A stretch of 64,000 nt of DNA. Origin: Streptomyces marianii. GTDB lineage: Bacteria > Actinomycetota > Actinomycetes > Streptomycetales > Streptomycetaceae. Shown here in pieces: positions 28,140 through 36,927 of this stretch. The translations under genes were made by a program, and so were the position numbers. The stretch spans positions 434,001 through 498,000 of the forward strand of contig NZ_VAWE01000001.1 in the NCBI RefSeq assembly GCF_005795905.1. Direction: 5' to 3'. Position 1 is the first letter of the stretch; each line of letters starts with the position of its first letter. The notes beneath the pieces are model-generated. The model made no database searches. It was not told the DNA's origin and saw only the letters and a program-made list of their open reading frames with translations.

Positions 28140-28742
28140 GTGAACTCAGCAACGGAATCCACCCGCTGGCGGAAGACGGCCGGCCTGTCGGCTGCGGCTG
28201 CGCTCCTGTTGGGCCTGACTGCCGCCGGACCCGCGGCGGCGGACCCGATACCGCCGGAGAGCCGGAAGTACCTGTTCGAGATCGACTGGGTGAAGTGCAT
28301 CGATCAGACCGGTGCCACCGACTGGTACGAGGACGAGATCTACGCGAAGGTCGTGGACACCGCACCGGGGGGCAACAACGTCATGTACACCGACACGGTC
28401 GGAGACCTGGATCCGGGCGACACCGCGATGTTCGACCACTACTCCCGGGTCATCGCACCCAAGAGAGTCCACGTCAACAGGTCCGGTGATCTGAATCCGC
28501 GGGACGGGGACGCCTGGTCGGAAAGCCGATGGGGAACCACGGCTCCGCTGAACTTCTCCGTGGCGCTGTACTCGGAGGACCCGGCGTTCGACAACCACAT
28601 CCAGACCCGGCAGTTCGCCTTCACGGCGGCGGGCCTGGCGCGCGACATATCCGCCCCCGACGGGACCGCGGTCTACACGCGGACCTTCGTGGGCGAGGGG
28701 GGCGAGTTCCAGGTCCGCATCGCTGTACACCGCATGTGGTGA
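28140..28742 (+). CDS. Small secreted protein
   Basis: A 200-residue exported protein with a Sec-type signal (WRKTAGLSAAAALLLGLTAA, cleavage near AAA-DPIPP). The mature part reads YLFEIDWVKCIDQTGATDWYEDEIYAKV, DLDPGDTAMFDHYSRVI, RSGDLNPRDGDAWSESRW, TAPLNFSVALYSEDPAF and EGGEFQVRIAVHRMW, rich in Asp, Tyr and Trp. It looks like a compact beta-sandwich with acidic, possibly Ca2+-binding loops. GAGAGGAA is 7-14 bases before the GTG start, and the spacing implies an operon with the phosphatase, so it may be an accessory or inhibitor of that enzyme. I do not recognise a named family. Confidence 0.7.
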   Translation: MNSATESTRWRKTAGLSAAAALLLGLTAAGPAAADPIPPESRKYLFEIDWVKCIDQTGATDWYEDEIYAKVVDTAPGGNNVMYTDTVGDLDPGDTAMFDHYSRVIAPKRVHVNRSGDLNPRDGDAWSESRWGTTAPLNFSVALYSEDPAFDNHIQTRQFAFTAAGLARDISAPDGTAVYTRTFVGEGGEFQVRIAVHRMW

Positions 28743-28776
28743 GGGGACCCGCGTGAGCGTTCCCCGCGGGGCCGCT

Positions 28777-28815
28777 CCGCCTGCGGTCCATCGGTCACCG
28801 ACGGACCGCAGGCGG
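28777..28815 (+). terminator. Terminator hairpin closing the phosphatase operon
   Basis: Perfect 13-base arms (CCGCCTGCGGTCC and complement), with further pairing (TCGGT/ACCGA) inside the 13-base loop, 34 bases after the stop. The rest of the 307-base gap to the kinase gene has no gene. Confidence 0.75.
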
Positions 28816-29049
28816 CGGGGCGTCGACCCGGGCGGCGGGTGAGAGGGACCGGCCACAGTCCCACCCGACCCGAGGGGCACCGGCGCGTGAGGCGGTCGGG
28901 CCACCCGAAATCCGCGGACACCGGCATCGCCGGCCCGCAACAGAGGTCTGGGGCGGATGCATGCGCCTCCACCAACCGCGCACCAGCAACGACCGCGTAC
29001 ACCAGGTGAGGCCGTGACCGGTCGTTCCCGAAGAGAAGGAAGCGTACAC

Positions 29050-30720
29050 ATGCAGGAGTGGGTTGTTCCCGGGTACTCGGAGTCGGGGGAGCTGGGGTCC
29101 GGGAGCAGCGGCCGCGTCGTGCGGGCCGTGCACGAACGCACCGGGACCCCGGTGGCGGTGAAGTACCTCAGCGACGCACTGCGTGCGGATCCCCGTTTCC
29201 TGCGCGAGTTCAGGAACGAGGCCGGGCTGCTGGCCGCCCTCGGTTCCCCATATGTGGTCGGCCTCCACGAGTACGTCGAGGGCCCGCAGGGCTCCGCCAT
29301 CGTGATGGAGCTGGTGGACGGCATCTCCCTGCGCGCGCTGCTGCGCCGGAAGGGCGCGACCGCCCCGGAGGCCGCGCTCACCGTCCTCAAGGGATCGCTG
29401 CTCGGCCTCGCCGCCGCACACCGGACCGGTGTGATCCACCGCGACTACAAGCCGGAGAACGTTCTGGTGGCCGCGGACGGGACCTCCAAGCTGGTCGACT
29501 TCGGGATCGCGGTACGCGAGGGCACCGCCCCCGGCGTTGCCGGGACTCCCCTGTACATGGCACCTGAGCAGTGGAACGGCCTGGCAGCCTCCCCGGCGAC
29601 CGATGTCTACGCCGCCACGGCCACCTTCTACGAGTGCCTGACGGGTGAGTATCCGTACGCCGGTGGGACGGCCATCGAGTTGGCGGTCCAGCACATGAGC
29701 GCGCAGATCCCGGCAGACATGGCCCCGGAGCCTGTCCGTACGCTGATCCGACGGGGTCTGGCCAAGCACCCGGAGCAGCGGCCTGAAACGGCGGAAGCCT
29801 TCCTCGCGGAGCTCGAGGAGGTGGCCGCGACGGTCTACGGCGCGGAATGGGAGGAGGAAGGACGGCTCAGGCTGGCGGCTCTGGCGGCCCTGCTGCTGCC
29901 GACTGGTCCTCCGGTTCCCCACCCGCCCACCGGAAGCACCACGCTGGCCACCACCGTGCTGTCCGGGCGGTCCGGTGGGCGGCTTGGCTCCGGTCTGCGG
30001 GGACCGCTGGCCGGTGCCGGGGTGGTGCTTGCGTCGGTGCTGGCCTTTCTGCTGCCGGACGGCGGCGACCAGCAGGCGGCTGCCGAGTCCGCCGCCACCA
30101 CGCGGGCCCGCCCGGGAGTGGTCAGCAGTCCGATCACCGACCGACCCGTGCCGGGCTCCGGGTCGGGGATGCCATCGTCATCGCCGAGCGCCTCCACAAC
30201 CGCGTCACCGTCCGGGACCGGTTCGCCTTCGGCCTCCGACCCCCCGCTGGTGGCCGGCGAATCACCTGGTGCCGCCGGGACCCCGGGCGCCGACACGACT
30301 CGGCCCATCGGGTCGGCGTCGATGTCGTCGTCCACGCCGGCGACGACCAAGACCGCGCCGCCGCCCGCCTCAAGCACCCTGCCCGCCCCACCGGCCGCAG
30401 AGGTGACCTCGTTGTCCGTCGCGACGCTGCGCCAGTCGGGCTTGACGACGGCGGACGCCTCCATCGTGGTCGGTACGAGCGGGACGGGACCCGTGACCCT
30501 GACCGTCGCCTGGCACGCCTCTTCCAAGGGTGGCACCCTGGGGGCTCAGGACGGCGCCTCGCAGACGTTCCGGCTGAGCGGCGAGGACTCCTACACCGTC
30601 ACCGCCTCGCACGACTTCCGCGACAACGCCTGCTACTGGGGCGTCGCCGCCGCAAGCCCCGCGTCCGCTGCCGGCGACACCTCTCGGCAGATAGTGACGC
30701 AGAGGTGTGATGTCCGATGA
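29050..30720 (+). CDS. Receptor-type serine/threonine protein kinase with extracellular domain
   Basis: 556 residues. The Hanks-type kinase domain fills residues 9-270: glycine loop LGSGSSGRV, catalytic Lys38 in VAVKYL, catalytic loop HRDYKPEN at 130-137, DFG at 150-152 and APEQ. A Pro/Thr-rich linker, one membrane helix (about 320-338) and a long Ser/Thr/Pro spacer follow. The outer domain (about 450-556) has an Ig-like look (SLSVATLRQSGLTTADASIV, VTLTVAWHA, YTVTASHDF) and ends in a Cys. ATG 29050 has AGAAGGAAG about 8 bases upstream. The stop overlaps the next start (ATGA), so the two proteins are co-translated and may form one receptor. Confidence 0.93.
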   Translation: MQEWVVPGYSESGELGSGSSGRVVRAVHERTGTPVAVKYLSDALRADPRFLREFRNEAGLLAALGSPYVVGLHEYVEGPQGSAIVMELVDGISLRALLRRKGATAPEAALTVLKGSLLGLAAAHRTGVIHRDYKPENVLVAADGTSKLVDFGIAVREGTAPGVAGTPLYMAPEQWNGLAASPATDVYAATATFYECLTGEYPYAGGTAIELAVQHMSAQIPADMAPEPVRTLIRRGLAKHPEQRPETAEAFLAELEEVAATVYGAEWEEEGRLRLAALAALLLPTGPPVPHPPTGSTTLATTVLSGRSGGRLGSGLRGPLAGAGVVLASVLAFLLPDGGDQQAAAESAATTRARPGVVSSPITDRPVPGSGSGMPSSSPSASTTASPSGTGSPSASDPPLVAGESPGAAGTPGADTTRPIGSASMSSSTPATTKTAPPPASSTLPAPPAAEVTSLSVATLRQSGLTTADASIVVGTSGTGPVTLTVAWHASSKGGTLGAQDGASQTFRLSGEDSYTVTASHDFRDNACYWGVAAASPASAAGDTSRQIVTQRCDVR

Positions 30721-31586
30721 CGGTGTTCCCCGGCCCCGGGGCGGCTCGAGACCCGGGGGCGAAGGGCCGCGCGGGCACGGCGAGCGACGACGGTTACAGC
30801 GCGACGGCACTGGACGACGCCTGGTTCGAGGCACCGGATGCGCCGACCGTACCGACGGGGTCCGGAGACGGCGGCCAGGTGCACACGGTGCGGCTGCCGC
30901 ACCCCGGCCAACCCGCGGTCACGGCCCCCTCGCCGCCTGCAGACCGTGCGGCGCCCCCGTACGGCCTCCCGAGTTCCCCGGACGGCGGCCAGCGGGGAAC
31001 CACCGACCGTCGGTCGGGACCTCCACGGCCCGTGGCAGCCGCGCCTCGTCGAACGAACGCCGAAGTCCTCCGATTCGGACGGGAGCCCACGGGACCGGTG
31101 GCCACCGACGCGGGCGGAAACACCGTGCCCGCCGCGTGGCAGGAGCCCCTTCCCGGGCGCGCGCGGAGCTCACGGCACAGCACACCCCGCCGCCGACGCC
31201 TGCGCGGGTGCGCTCTGGTTCTCGTCCCGCTCGTCGCCGTGTCCGGCTACCTCCTGGCGCAGCGGCTCGAGCCGTCCCTCACCGTCGAGGAGGTGTCCGT
31301 GGAGACCGCGGCTACGGTGCCGGCCTGTGGCGGCACGGCGGACATCGTCGGTGTCGTGCGGACCGACGGGCATGCCGGAACCCTCGCCTACCACTGGCTG
31401 CGCAGCGACGGCACCACGTCGGGCACCCTGCTCGAGACGGTCACCCGAGGGCAGCGGGAGACGCGACTGCACCTGCTGTGGACCTTCCGTGGCCGAGGCC
31501 GCCACGAGGCCAGGGCGGAGCTCAGGATCGACTCGCCCTCGGGCGTGTCCCCGGCGGCCGTCGAGTTCACCTACACCTGCCCCTGA
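30717..31586 (+). CDS. Single-pass membrane protein coupled to the kinase
   Basis: 289 residues. The first about 160 residues are disordered, acidic at first then Pro/Arg-rich, and offer Thr and Ser that the kinase could phosphorylate. A basic stop-transfer stretch (TPRRRRLRGC) is followed by a helix at about 165-185 and an outer domain of about 100 residues (VEEVSVETAATVPACGGTADIV, TLAYHWLRSD, TRLHLLWTFRGRG, AAVEFTYTC). That outer domain resembles the kinase's outer domain in length, strand order and final Cys, which suggests a paired sensor. The start overlaps the kinase stop. No known family. Confidence 0.75.
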   Translation: MTVFPGPGAARDPGAKGRAGTASDDGYSATALDDAWFEAPDAPTVPTGSGDGGQVHTVRLPHPGQPAVTAPSPPADRAAPPYGLPSSPDGGQRGTTDRRSGPPRPVAAAPRRTNAEVLRFGREPTGPVATDAGGNTVPAAWQEPLPGRARSSRHSTPRRRRLRGCALVLVPLVAVSGYLLAQRLEPSLTVEEVSVETAATVPACGGTADIVGVVRTDGHAGTLAYHWLRSDGTTSGTLLETVTRGQRETRLHLLWTFRGRGRHEARAELRIDSPSGVSPAAVEFTYTCP

Positions 31587-31716
31587 GCGCCGGAGTACCA
31601 CTGCCGTCCGGTACATCGGCGCACGGACTGCCCGAGCACCGCATGCCGTCGCCGGCAAGAGCGGTCTGTCGACCCGCGGGCGCGAACGGCACCGCTGAGA
31701 GGAATCGAGAACGGAG

Positions 31717-32430
31717 ATGGACGAAGGGATGGAACCCGCTGTGACTCGCAGCCGGCACTCGTACGGAGGGCGCAGGAAACGTCCACGTCAGGACACCGCT
31801 CCGATCGCGCCGGCTTCAGCGACGAGCCGGAGAGTCTGCTTCCTCGGCGACTCCATCGTCCTGGGAGTCGGTGACCCTACACATCGCGGATGGGTAGGGC
31901 ATGTGCCACGGTTGGCGGCCGGGGCCGGAGTTGACCTCACCGCCTACAACCTGGGCATCCGGGGGCAGACAACACCGTTGATCGCGGAGAGGTTTCCCGA
32001 GGCTCTGGCGCGGCTGCCGCAGGGGCAAGGTCACCTCGTTGTCAGTGGCGGGATAAACGATACGGATCTTGCAGGGGGACGCGTGCGATCCACCACGGCT
32101 GAGTCCGTGGCGGCGTTGCGGAGGTTGCTGGGCGCGGCATCGAGCGCCGGGATCGACACACTGGTGGTTTCGCCGACTCCCGTCGCCGACGCCGGGCATC
32201 AACGGAGACTGGAAGGCCTGAGCGAGGCCTTCTCGGCACTGACGACCGCCATGGGTGTGCCCTATGTGGATGTCATGTCCATCCTCTCTTCGAGGCGGGA
32301 ATGGGGCGAGGCAATGACCGTCGGTGACGGGTACCACCCGGCCGAGCGTGGATACAGGCATCTTGCCTCGACCATCTGGGCCGCCGGTATGTGCTGCTGG
32401 CTCGATCAAGACCTGCGCCATCCTCGATGA
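31717..32430 (+). CDS. SGNH/GDSL-family hydrolase, C-terminus replaced at an IS junction
   Basis: A 237-residue SGNH hydrolase (esterase/lipase-type fold). Ser46 lies in the first block (CFLGDSIVLGVG), Gly in NLGIRGQTT, Asn in VVSGGINDTD, and the Asp/His pair in DGYHPAERGYRHLA, so all four blocks are present. There is no signal peptide, so it acts inside the cell. Homology ends at STIWAA (about 32385); the remaining 15 residues are read from insertion-sequence DNA. The protein may still be active because the active site is complete. Starts at 31717 (ATG with a close GGAG), 31729 or 31741 are possible. Confidence 0.8.
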   Translation: MDEGMEPAVTRSRHSYGGRRKRPRQDTAPIAPASATSRRVCFLGDSIVLGVGDPTHRGWVGHVPRLAAGAGVDLTAYNLGIRGQTTPLIAERFPEALARLPQGQGHLVVSGGINDTDLAGGRVRSTTAESVAALRRLLGAASSAGIDTLVVSPTPVADAGHQRRLEGLSEAFSALTTAMGVPYVDVMSILSSRREWGEAMTVGDGYHPAERGYRHLASTIWAAGMCCWLDQDLRHPR

Positions 32431-32845
32431 ACTCGGCGGGATCGCCTTCCCCCACGCGAAACTCGCCGTCCGCGTCCACCGCCGCCGCAAGAAGACCAGC
32501 CGGCGCGAGAAGACCAGCCGGCGCGAGACGCGCGAGAATGTCCACGCCGTCACCAGCCTCGACGCCCACCAAGCCACGCCCGCCGACCTAGCCGCCGCGA
32601 TCCGCGGGCACTGGGGCATCGAGAACTCCTCGCACCACATCCGAGATGTCACCTTCGTCGACGACGTCTCCACCGTGCACACCGGCACCGCACCCCGCGC
32701 CATGGCCACCCTCCGCAACCTCGCCATCGGCACGCTGAAACTCCTCGGAGCCGACAACATCGCCAAGACCACCCGAGCCATCCGCGACGAACCGGGGCGA
32801 GCACTCCCGATCCTGGGCATCTTCAACACCCCGGACCCTCACTGA
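32402..32845 (+). mobile_element. ISAs1-family transposase, C-terminal fragment
   Basis: An open stretch with the end of a DDE transposase: ILDELGGIAFPHAKLAVRVHRRRK, then the family hallmark RGHWGIENSSHHIRDVTFVDD, STVHTGTAPRAMATLRNLAIG and a final TTRAIRDEP-ALPILG. The N-terminal two thirds, including the first Asp residues, are absent, and no terminal repeats were found, so it cannot transpose. It is fused to the 3' end of the SGNH hydrolase gene and carries an 18-base tandem duplication. Confidence 0.8.
32491..32526 (+). repeat. 18-base tandem duplication inside the transposase fragment
   Basis: GAAGACCAGCCGGCGCGA occurs twice in direct succession without mismatch, giving KTSRRE twice in the reading. 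It looks like a recent slippage event in a non-functional gene. Confidence 0.9.
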
Positions 32846-32930
32846 ACTTGATCAAGCCCTGACCTGGTTCCGGCGCCGGGGCATCGCCCACACCATCCCT
32901 GAACGAACCGACCACTGAGGAGAGCACGAC

Positions 32931-34451
32931 ATGCGACGACTTATCCGCCTGAGCCTGGCCACAGGGGCGGTCACTGCGCTCGGAGGCGGCCTGCTTGCGG
33001 TCGCCGAGACGGGGTCGGCTGCGGTGCCGGGATCGGCCCTGACCGCACCCGAATCCGCGCTGGCCCAGGCCGCGACCTCGGGGCCGACCCCGGCCCCGAC
33101 CCCGACTCCGGCCGCCGCCAAGCCCGACTTCAACGGGGACGGCCGTGCGGACATCGCTGTGGGAAACCCCAACGCTACTGTTTCGGGGCAAACGAGGGCC
33201 GGGCAGATCACTGCGTTTTACGGGGGTGCTGATGGTCTGTCCTTCAGCCGCCGCCAGGTCATCACGCAGAACACCCCCGGTATGGCCGATGAGGCCGAGG
33301 AGGACGACCGCTTCGGCTACGCGCATGCGGTCGGGGACTTCAACGCCGACGGATACAGCGACCTCGCCGTATCCGCGCCGCATGAGGGAGGCTTCGTCGG
33401 CCGCGTCTTCGTCCTGTGGGGCTCGCCGGGCGGACTCACCGGTGGCACCGCCATCTCCCGGCCTTCTACAACGGTAAGTTCTTGGGGATACACGATGACC
33501 GCCGGCGACTTCGACGGCGACGGCCGGAGCGATCTCGTGGCGACCGGGCACAGCAACGTCGTCTTTACGTACGACAACCTGTCTCCGTCTCCCGGAAGCC
33601 GTAGCGTCAGCAGCCGACTGCTGCCGATCTCGACGGCGTTGGGCGGAGTGGAGGGGCTCACCGCGGGTGACGCAAACGGCGACGGTCGGGACGATCTGAT
33701 TGCCAGAGGCATGTCCGCCGCCAACGAGGTGCGCGACACACACTTCTGGGTGCCGGGAACGGCTGCTGGCCTCGCCGTCCCCCCTCATACGCGGACGCTG
33801 CCTGCCGGCGAATCGGTCGCCATCGGCGACATCAACGGTGACAGTTACGGTGACATCGTCGTCGGTCTTCCCTGGGACGACAGCGACAACCCCGGGGTGC
33901 CTGGGCACTACCCCCCGGGCACAGTCCCGGGCGGCAAGGTCACGGTCCGCTACGGATCCGCCTCCGGCCCGTCGTACTACGGGAGGACAATCACTCAGGG
34001 GACAGACAACATCCCCAGCAGCGCATCACCGAACGGGGACCGGTTCGGATATTCGCTGAGTCTGGGGGACATCAACGGGGACGGCAAGGCGGACCTTGCG
34101 ATCGGTACCCCGGGCAAGGACATCAACGGGGTGGAAGGAACCGGCGCCGTCACGGTGCTGTACGGCACCGCTGCCGGGCCCAACACCTCGTTCAAAATCC
34201 AGCAGTACGCCCAGAGCAGCCCGGGCGTCCCCGGCGACGACGAACCGGGCGACGGTTTCGGAGATTCCCTGGGTCTGACAGACGTCAACGGTGACGGCAA
34301 GGCCGACCTGACCATCCGCGCCCCCCAGAAGGGACAGAATTCCCTCACCACTCTTCGCTCCAACGGCCAGTCCATCACCACGGTCGGCGCCACGGTCTTC
34401 AATCCCCATGCACTCGGCGTCACACAGCAGTTGCCGGGGACCAACAGCTGA
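32931..34451 (+). CDS. Secreted FG-GAP (integrin-like beta-propeller) repeat protein
   Basis: 506 residues with a Sec signal peptide (basic start then ATGAVTALGGGLLAV, cleavage near SAA). After a Pro/Thr linker come seven calcium-loop motifs of the form DxNxDGxxD: DFNGDGRAD, DFNADGYSD, DFDGDGRSD, DANGDGRDD, DINGDSYGD, DINGDGKAD and DVNGDGKAD, each heading an FG-GAP blade, which together make a seven-bladed propeller. Such extracellular proteins are widespread in streptomycetes; some bind ligands or carry enzymes, but no catalytic domain is added here. GAGGAG lies 9 bases before ATG. A strong terminator follows. Confidence 0.92.
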   Translation: MRRLIRLSLATGAVTALGGGLLAVAETGSAAVPGSALTAPESALAQAATSGPTPAPTPTPAAAKPDFNGDGRADIAVGNPNATVSGQTRAGQITAFYGGADGLSFSRRQVITQNTPGMADEAEEDDRFGYAHAVGDFNADGYSDLAVSAPHEGGFVGRVFVLWGSPGGLTGGTAISRPSTTVSSWGYTMTAGDFDGDGRSDLVATGHSNVVFTYDNLSPSPGSRSVSSRLLPISTALGGVEGLTAGDANGDGRDDLIARGMSAANEVRDTHFWVPGTAAGLAVPPHTRTLPAGESVAIGDINGDSYGDIVVGLPWDDSDNPGVPGHYPPGTVPGGKVTVRYGSASGPSYYGRTITQGTDNIPSSASPNGDRFGYSLSLGDINGDGKADLAIGTPGKDINGVEGTGAVTVLYGTAAGPNTSFKIQQYAQSSPGVPGDDEPGDGFGDSLGLTDVNGDGKADLTIRAPQKGQNSLTTLRSNGQSITTVGATVFNPHALGVTQQLPGTNS

Positions 34452-34472
34452 TCACCCACGTACCTTCGGGCA

Positions 34473-34512
34473 TCCGGTGCCCGGGGAGCCTATGGCCACC
34501 CCGGGCACCGGA
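34473..34512 (+). terminator. Terminator of the FG-GAP gene
   Basis: Perfect 14-base arms (TCCGGTGCCCGGGG and complement) around a 12-base loop, 22 bases after the stop. Confidence 0.8.
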
Positions 34513-34596
34513 CTGCACCCGGGTCTGTTCGGCATATCTGGAAAGTCTGCCCGCTCATGTGGTCCAGAGGTGGGCATCCATGCACAGGGGGATGTT

Positions 34597-34797
34597 GTGG
34601 AAGCGACGGTATTTCAGGTGGGAGACACGGTCAGTCACTTCACCGAGGCCGGGCGCGTCGGCGTGGTGGTCCGCGTCCGGCGGCCCTGGTGGACCTTCTT
34701 CGGGCGCGTGTACTGGGTGGACTGGAGCAGGGGTGCCTGTCCCGAGCCGTATGCCTACGGCCTGTGGCACGCCCCACGGCGGGACAATTCGGCGTGA
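34597..34797 (+). CDS. Small hypothetical SH3-like protein
   Basis: 66 residues: FQVGDTVSHFTEAGRVGVVV, then RVRRPWWTFFGRVYWVDWSRG, with alternating hydrophobic and aromatic residues typical of a small beta-barrel (SH3/KOW-like). GTG 34597 has CAGGGGGA upstream; an earlier GTG at 34570 is possible. It stands alone just before a cluster of transposase fragments. No function known. Confidence 0.45.
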   Translation: MEATVFQVGDTVSHFTEAGRVGVVVRVRRPWWTFFGRVYWVDWSRGACPEPYAYGLWHAPRRDNSA

Positions 34798-34861
34798 ACG
34801 ACGCCGAGTACCTGACGTGAACTACGACGTGCGGCGGGCGGCCCTCATCCGGGCCGTGCCG

Positions 34862-35007
34862 TGGTGCCCGCCGCGTATGTCACCGCGGTCGCGCAGCTCG
34901 GCGGCCCGATCACGCTCATCTGGGACAAACTCAACGTCCACAAAGCCGCCGACCTACAGGCATGCCCCGCGTCTCGGGACCGGCTCACCTCCGGGCGGGT
35001 GCGTTGA
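34862..35007 (+). mobile_element. IS630-type transposase fragment
   Basis: A 48-codon stretch reads VPAAYVTAVAQLGGPITLIWDKLNVHKAADLQA, matching the third part of IS630-like DDE transposases, where (V/I)WDNLNxH holds the second catalytic Asp. There is no start, no flanking repeats and no further homology. It abuts an IS256 fragment on the other strand. Confidence 0.65.
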
Positions 35008-35194
35008 TTCCTGAGGGATGGGGTAGGAGCCGCTTGGTCAGCTGCTGGAGCAGCCCGCCCTCGCCGGTCAGCTGCAGGCCCTCGGCCTGGGCGCGGCCGA
35101 CCAGCTCATCGATGAGCTGGTCGTCCACCCCCTTCGCCGGCTGCGGCTCAGCCGCCTCGACGGACTCGGCTTCGGTCACGTTGTCGCTGGTCAT
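34985..35194 (-). mobile_element. IS256-family transposase, N-terminal fragment
   Basis: ATG 35194 opens MTSDNVTEAESVEAAEPQPA, then DDQLIDELVGRAQAEGLQLT and GEGGLLQQLTKRLL, the usual start of IS256-type transposases in streptomycetes. Homology stops at codon 57 and the frame ends 12 codons later in unrelated DNA at the IS630 fragment. All catalytic residues are lost. Confidence 0.75.
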
Positions 35195-35328
35195 CGATGC
35201 ATCTTCCTTGATCAGGAGTTACACCGATCGTTTTACACTCCCCACTTGGACGCTCTGGCCGGCCCGGCGCGCACTCGTACTACAGCCTCAGATCTTGTGA
35301 CTGGTGATCGGTGCCGATCGTTGTCCGG

Positions 35329-35553
35329 TCATGCTGATGGATGTGAGTGCGGAGCACGTTGAGGGTTTCGGCGGACCGTCGTCTCGCCCACCTTGGCGGC
35401 ACGGGCGACGGCCCGGATCCCGCCATGCCCGAGCAGCCGGGCCTCCGTCGCACACATCAACCGGCGCTGCCGCTCGTTCAGATGCGGCAGCAACACCTCG
35501 AATGCACGGCGAGTTGACCGCGCACCCCTTCCGGAAACGCCATACCAGATCAA
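35329..35553 (-). mobile_element. ISAzo13-type transposase, N-terminal fragment
   Basis: The reading LLPHLNERQRRLMCATEARL, LGHGGIRAVARAAKVGETTVRR matches the N-terminal helix-turn-helix of ISAzo13-like transposases (LNERQRRLxxAxEAxxLGxGGxxxVAxAxGVSxTTVxRG). Nothing of the catalytic domain remains. Confidence 0.7.
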
Positions 35554-35582
35554 CGACGCCAGCAGACGGAAGCGACACCTTG

Positions 35583-35765
35583 TTTCTCTACGGCTTCAAT
35601 GAACGCGACAGCGCTGGTAGGCGGCACCGAGCATGACCTTGCGGACCGCCCTACCAGGCCGGAGTGGTGGTCGCCGATCACGAGGCGGATCCCGGTCAGA
35701 CCGCGTTCGCGCAAGTGGCGCAGGAACTCGGTTCAGAACACCTCGGTCTCGCTGCCACCGACCAT
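35583..35765 (-). mobile_element. IS256-family transposase, internal fragment with stop and frameshift
   Basis: Reading minus strand from 35765: ETEVF, an in-frame TGA at 35735-35733 where Trp is expected, then TEFLRHLRERGLTGIRLVIG and DHHSGLV, followed by a frame change into RAVRKVMLGAAYQRCRVHF-like sequence. This is the catalytic core region of an IS256 transposase, separated from its N-terminus at 35194 by the ISAzo13 scrap. It is dead by two independent lesions. Confidence 0.7.
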
Positions 35766-35983
35766 CACTCCCCAGCTGCTCCGGGCCGATCACGAGAACG
35801 ACGGAGCTCTGGGGCTGACATCCCCCTCTGAGCACCCCACCGGACCTTCAGCCTGAGTGTGTCGCTTGCCAGGACAGGTGGAGACATCGAGGATACCCAT
35901 GTGAAGTCGATGCCGGTGTCCGAAGTCGGCCTGTCGCTGGAGCTCCTGGAGGAGCTGGCCGCTGGCCCCGGAAGCCCGAGTAC

Positions 35984-36802
35984 ATGCTGACGATCAGCAC
36001 CATTGCGGCGATCGCGACCGCACTGGTGATCGGCCTGGCTGCCAACCACTACCGGTGCCGACAAGCGCTGGAGGGCGGCGATGAGACATCCGTCCGCGAC
36101 CCCCTGAAAACGCTCGCTGTCCTCCTGGTGGCCTTCGTCATGGTCATGGCCGCGCAGTCGTACGACACCGCCAGCCAGGCAGCGTCGTCCGAGGCCCACC
36201 GGGTCGACCAGCTCTATGAGGTGGCGGACTACGCCCCGGAGCCCCAGCGCGAACGGCTGCAGGCCGCCGCCGTCTGCTATGCGCGCGCCATCCTGGCGTA
36301 CGAATGGCCGCAGATGGACAAGAGCCATCGGATGGACTCCGAGGCCTCCGTCTGGTCGTCGGACTTCCGCCGCCACTTCAAGGAGTTGGCCCACAAGAAC
36401 GCCAATACCTTCGAAATACTGGTCGACGTCGACGACCAGCGTTCCGCCGCCCGCCAGACCCGGCTACACGAGGCCTCTCCGGCGATTCCGCCCACCCTCT
36501 TCTGGTTCATGACCATCGCACTCGCCGCAACGATCGGGGCCTTCGCCTTCGGATTGCCGTGCAGACGCAGGCCCTCGCACGTCATACTGCTGTGCGTCCT
36601 AGCCGCGCTCTTCACCGGCTCCCTGCTCATCGTCGAGGACATCGACCGGCCGTTCTCCGGATACATCCGCATCACCAGCGAAGCCATGGCGGACACGACC
36701 GGTGACATCAGCAGCGACTTCGCCCAGGACCACCCGGGCCGCCCCCTGCCGTGCGATATCCGGGGCGCCCGTACAGGGCAGACCGACTCTCCGGAACGGT
36801 AG
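35984..36802 (+). CDS. DUF4239 (bestrophin-like) membrane protein
   Basis: 272 residues with four membrane helices: about 3-20, 44-62 (VLLVAFVMVMAAQSY), 168-186 (LFWFMTIALAATIGAFAFG) and 196-216. Between helices 2 and 3 is the conserved soluble helical region SEAHRVDQLYEVADYAPEPQRERLQAAAVCYARAI, typical of DUF4239 proteins compared to bestrophin channels. The C-terminal tail is Asp/Arg-rich. There is no strong ribosome site before ATG 35984, and it follows IS debris closely, so its promoter may have been lost. A 21-base near-repeat (36780-36821) overlaps its stop. Confidence 0.8.
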   Translation: MLTISTIAAIATALVIGLAANHYRCRQALEGGDETSVRDPLKTLAVLLVAFVMVMAAQSYDTASQAASSEAHRVDQLYEVADYAPEPQRERLQAAAVCYARAILAYEWPQMDKSHRMDSEASVWSSDFRRHFKELAHKNANTFEILVDVDDQRSAARQTRLHEASPAIPPTLFWFMTIALAATIGAFAFGLPCRRRPSHVILLCVLAALFTGSLLIVEDIDRPFSGYIRITSEAMADTTGDISSDFAQDHPGRPLPCDIRGARTGQTDSPER

Positions 36803-36927
36803 ACCGACTCTCCGGAACGTCGCAAGGCGGAGTGGCATTGCCGATCCGGGCTGTGGCCTGGCACCGGGCCCACGACCGGACGTCGATCCCGCGTGGGCGT
36901 CTGGTCAGCCGTCACCCAGCACACATG

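Noticed and set aside
23450..28300. A 1616-codon minus-strand open frame
   Set aside because: Only the part from 26125 downwards is the LAL regulator. The rest runs antisense through the phosphatase gene and has no motif or ribosome site.
36780..36821. 21-base near-tandem repeat at the DUF4239 stop
   Set aside because: Only two imperfect units (19 of 21 match) and no consequence beyond the gene's last codons.
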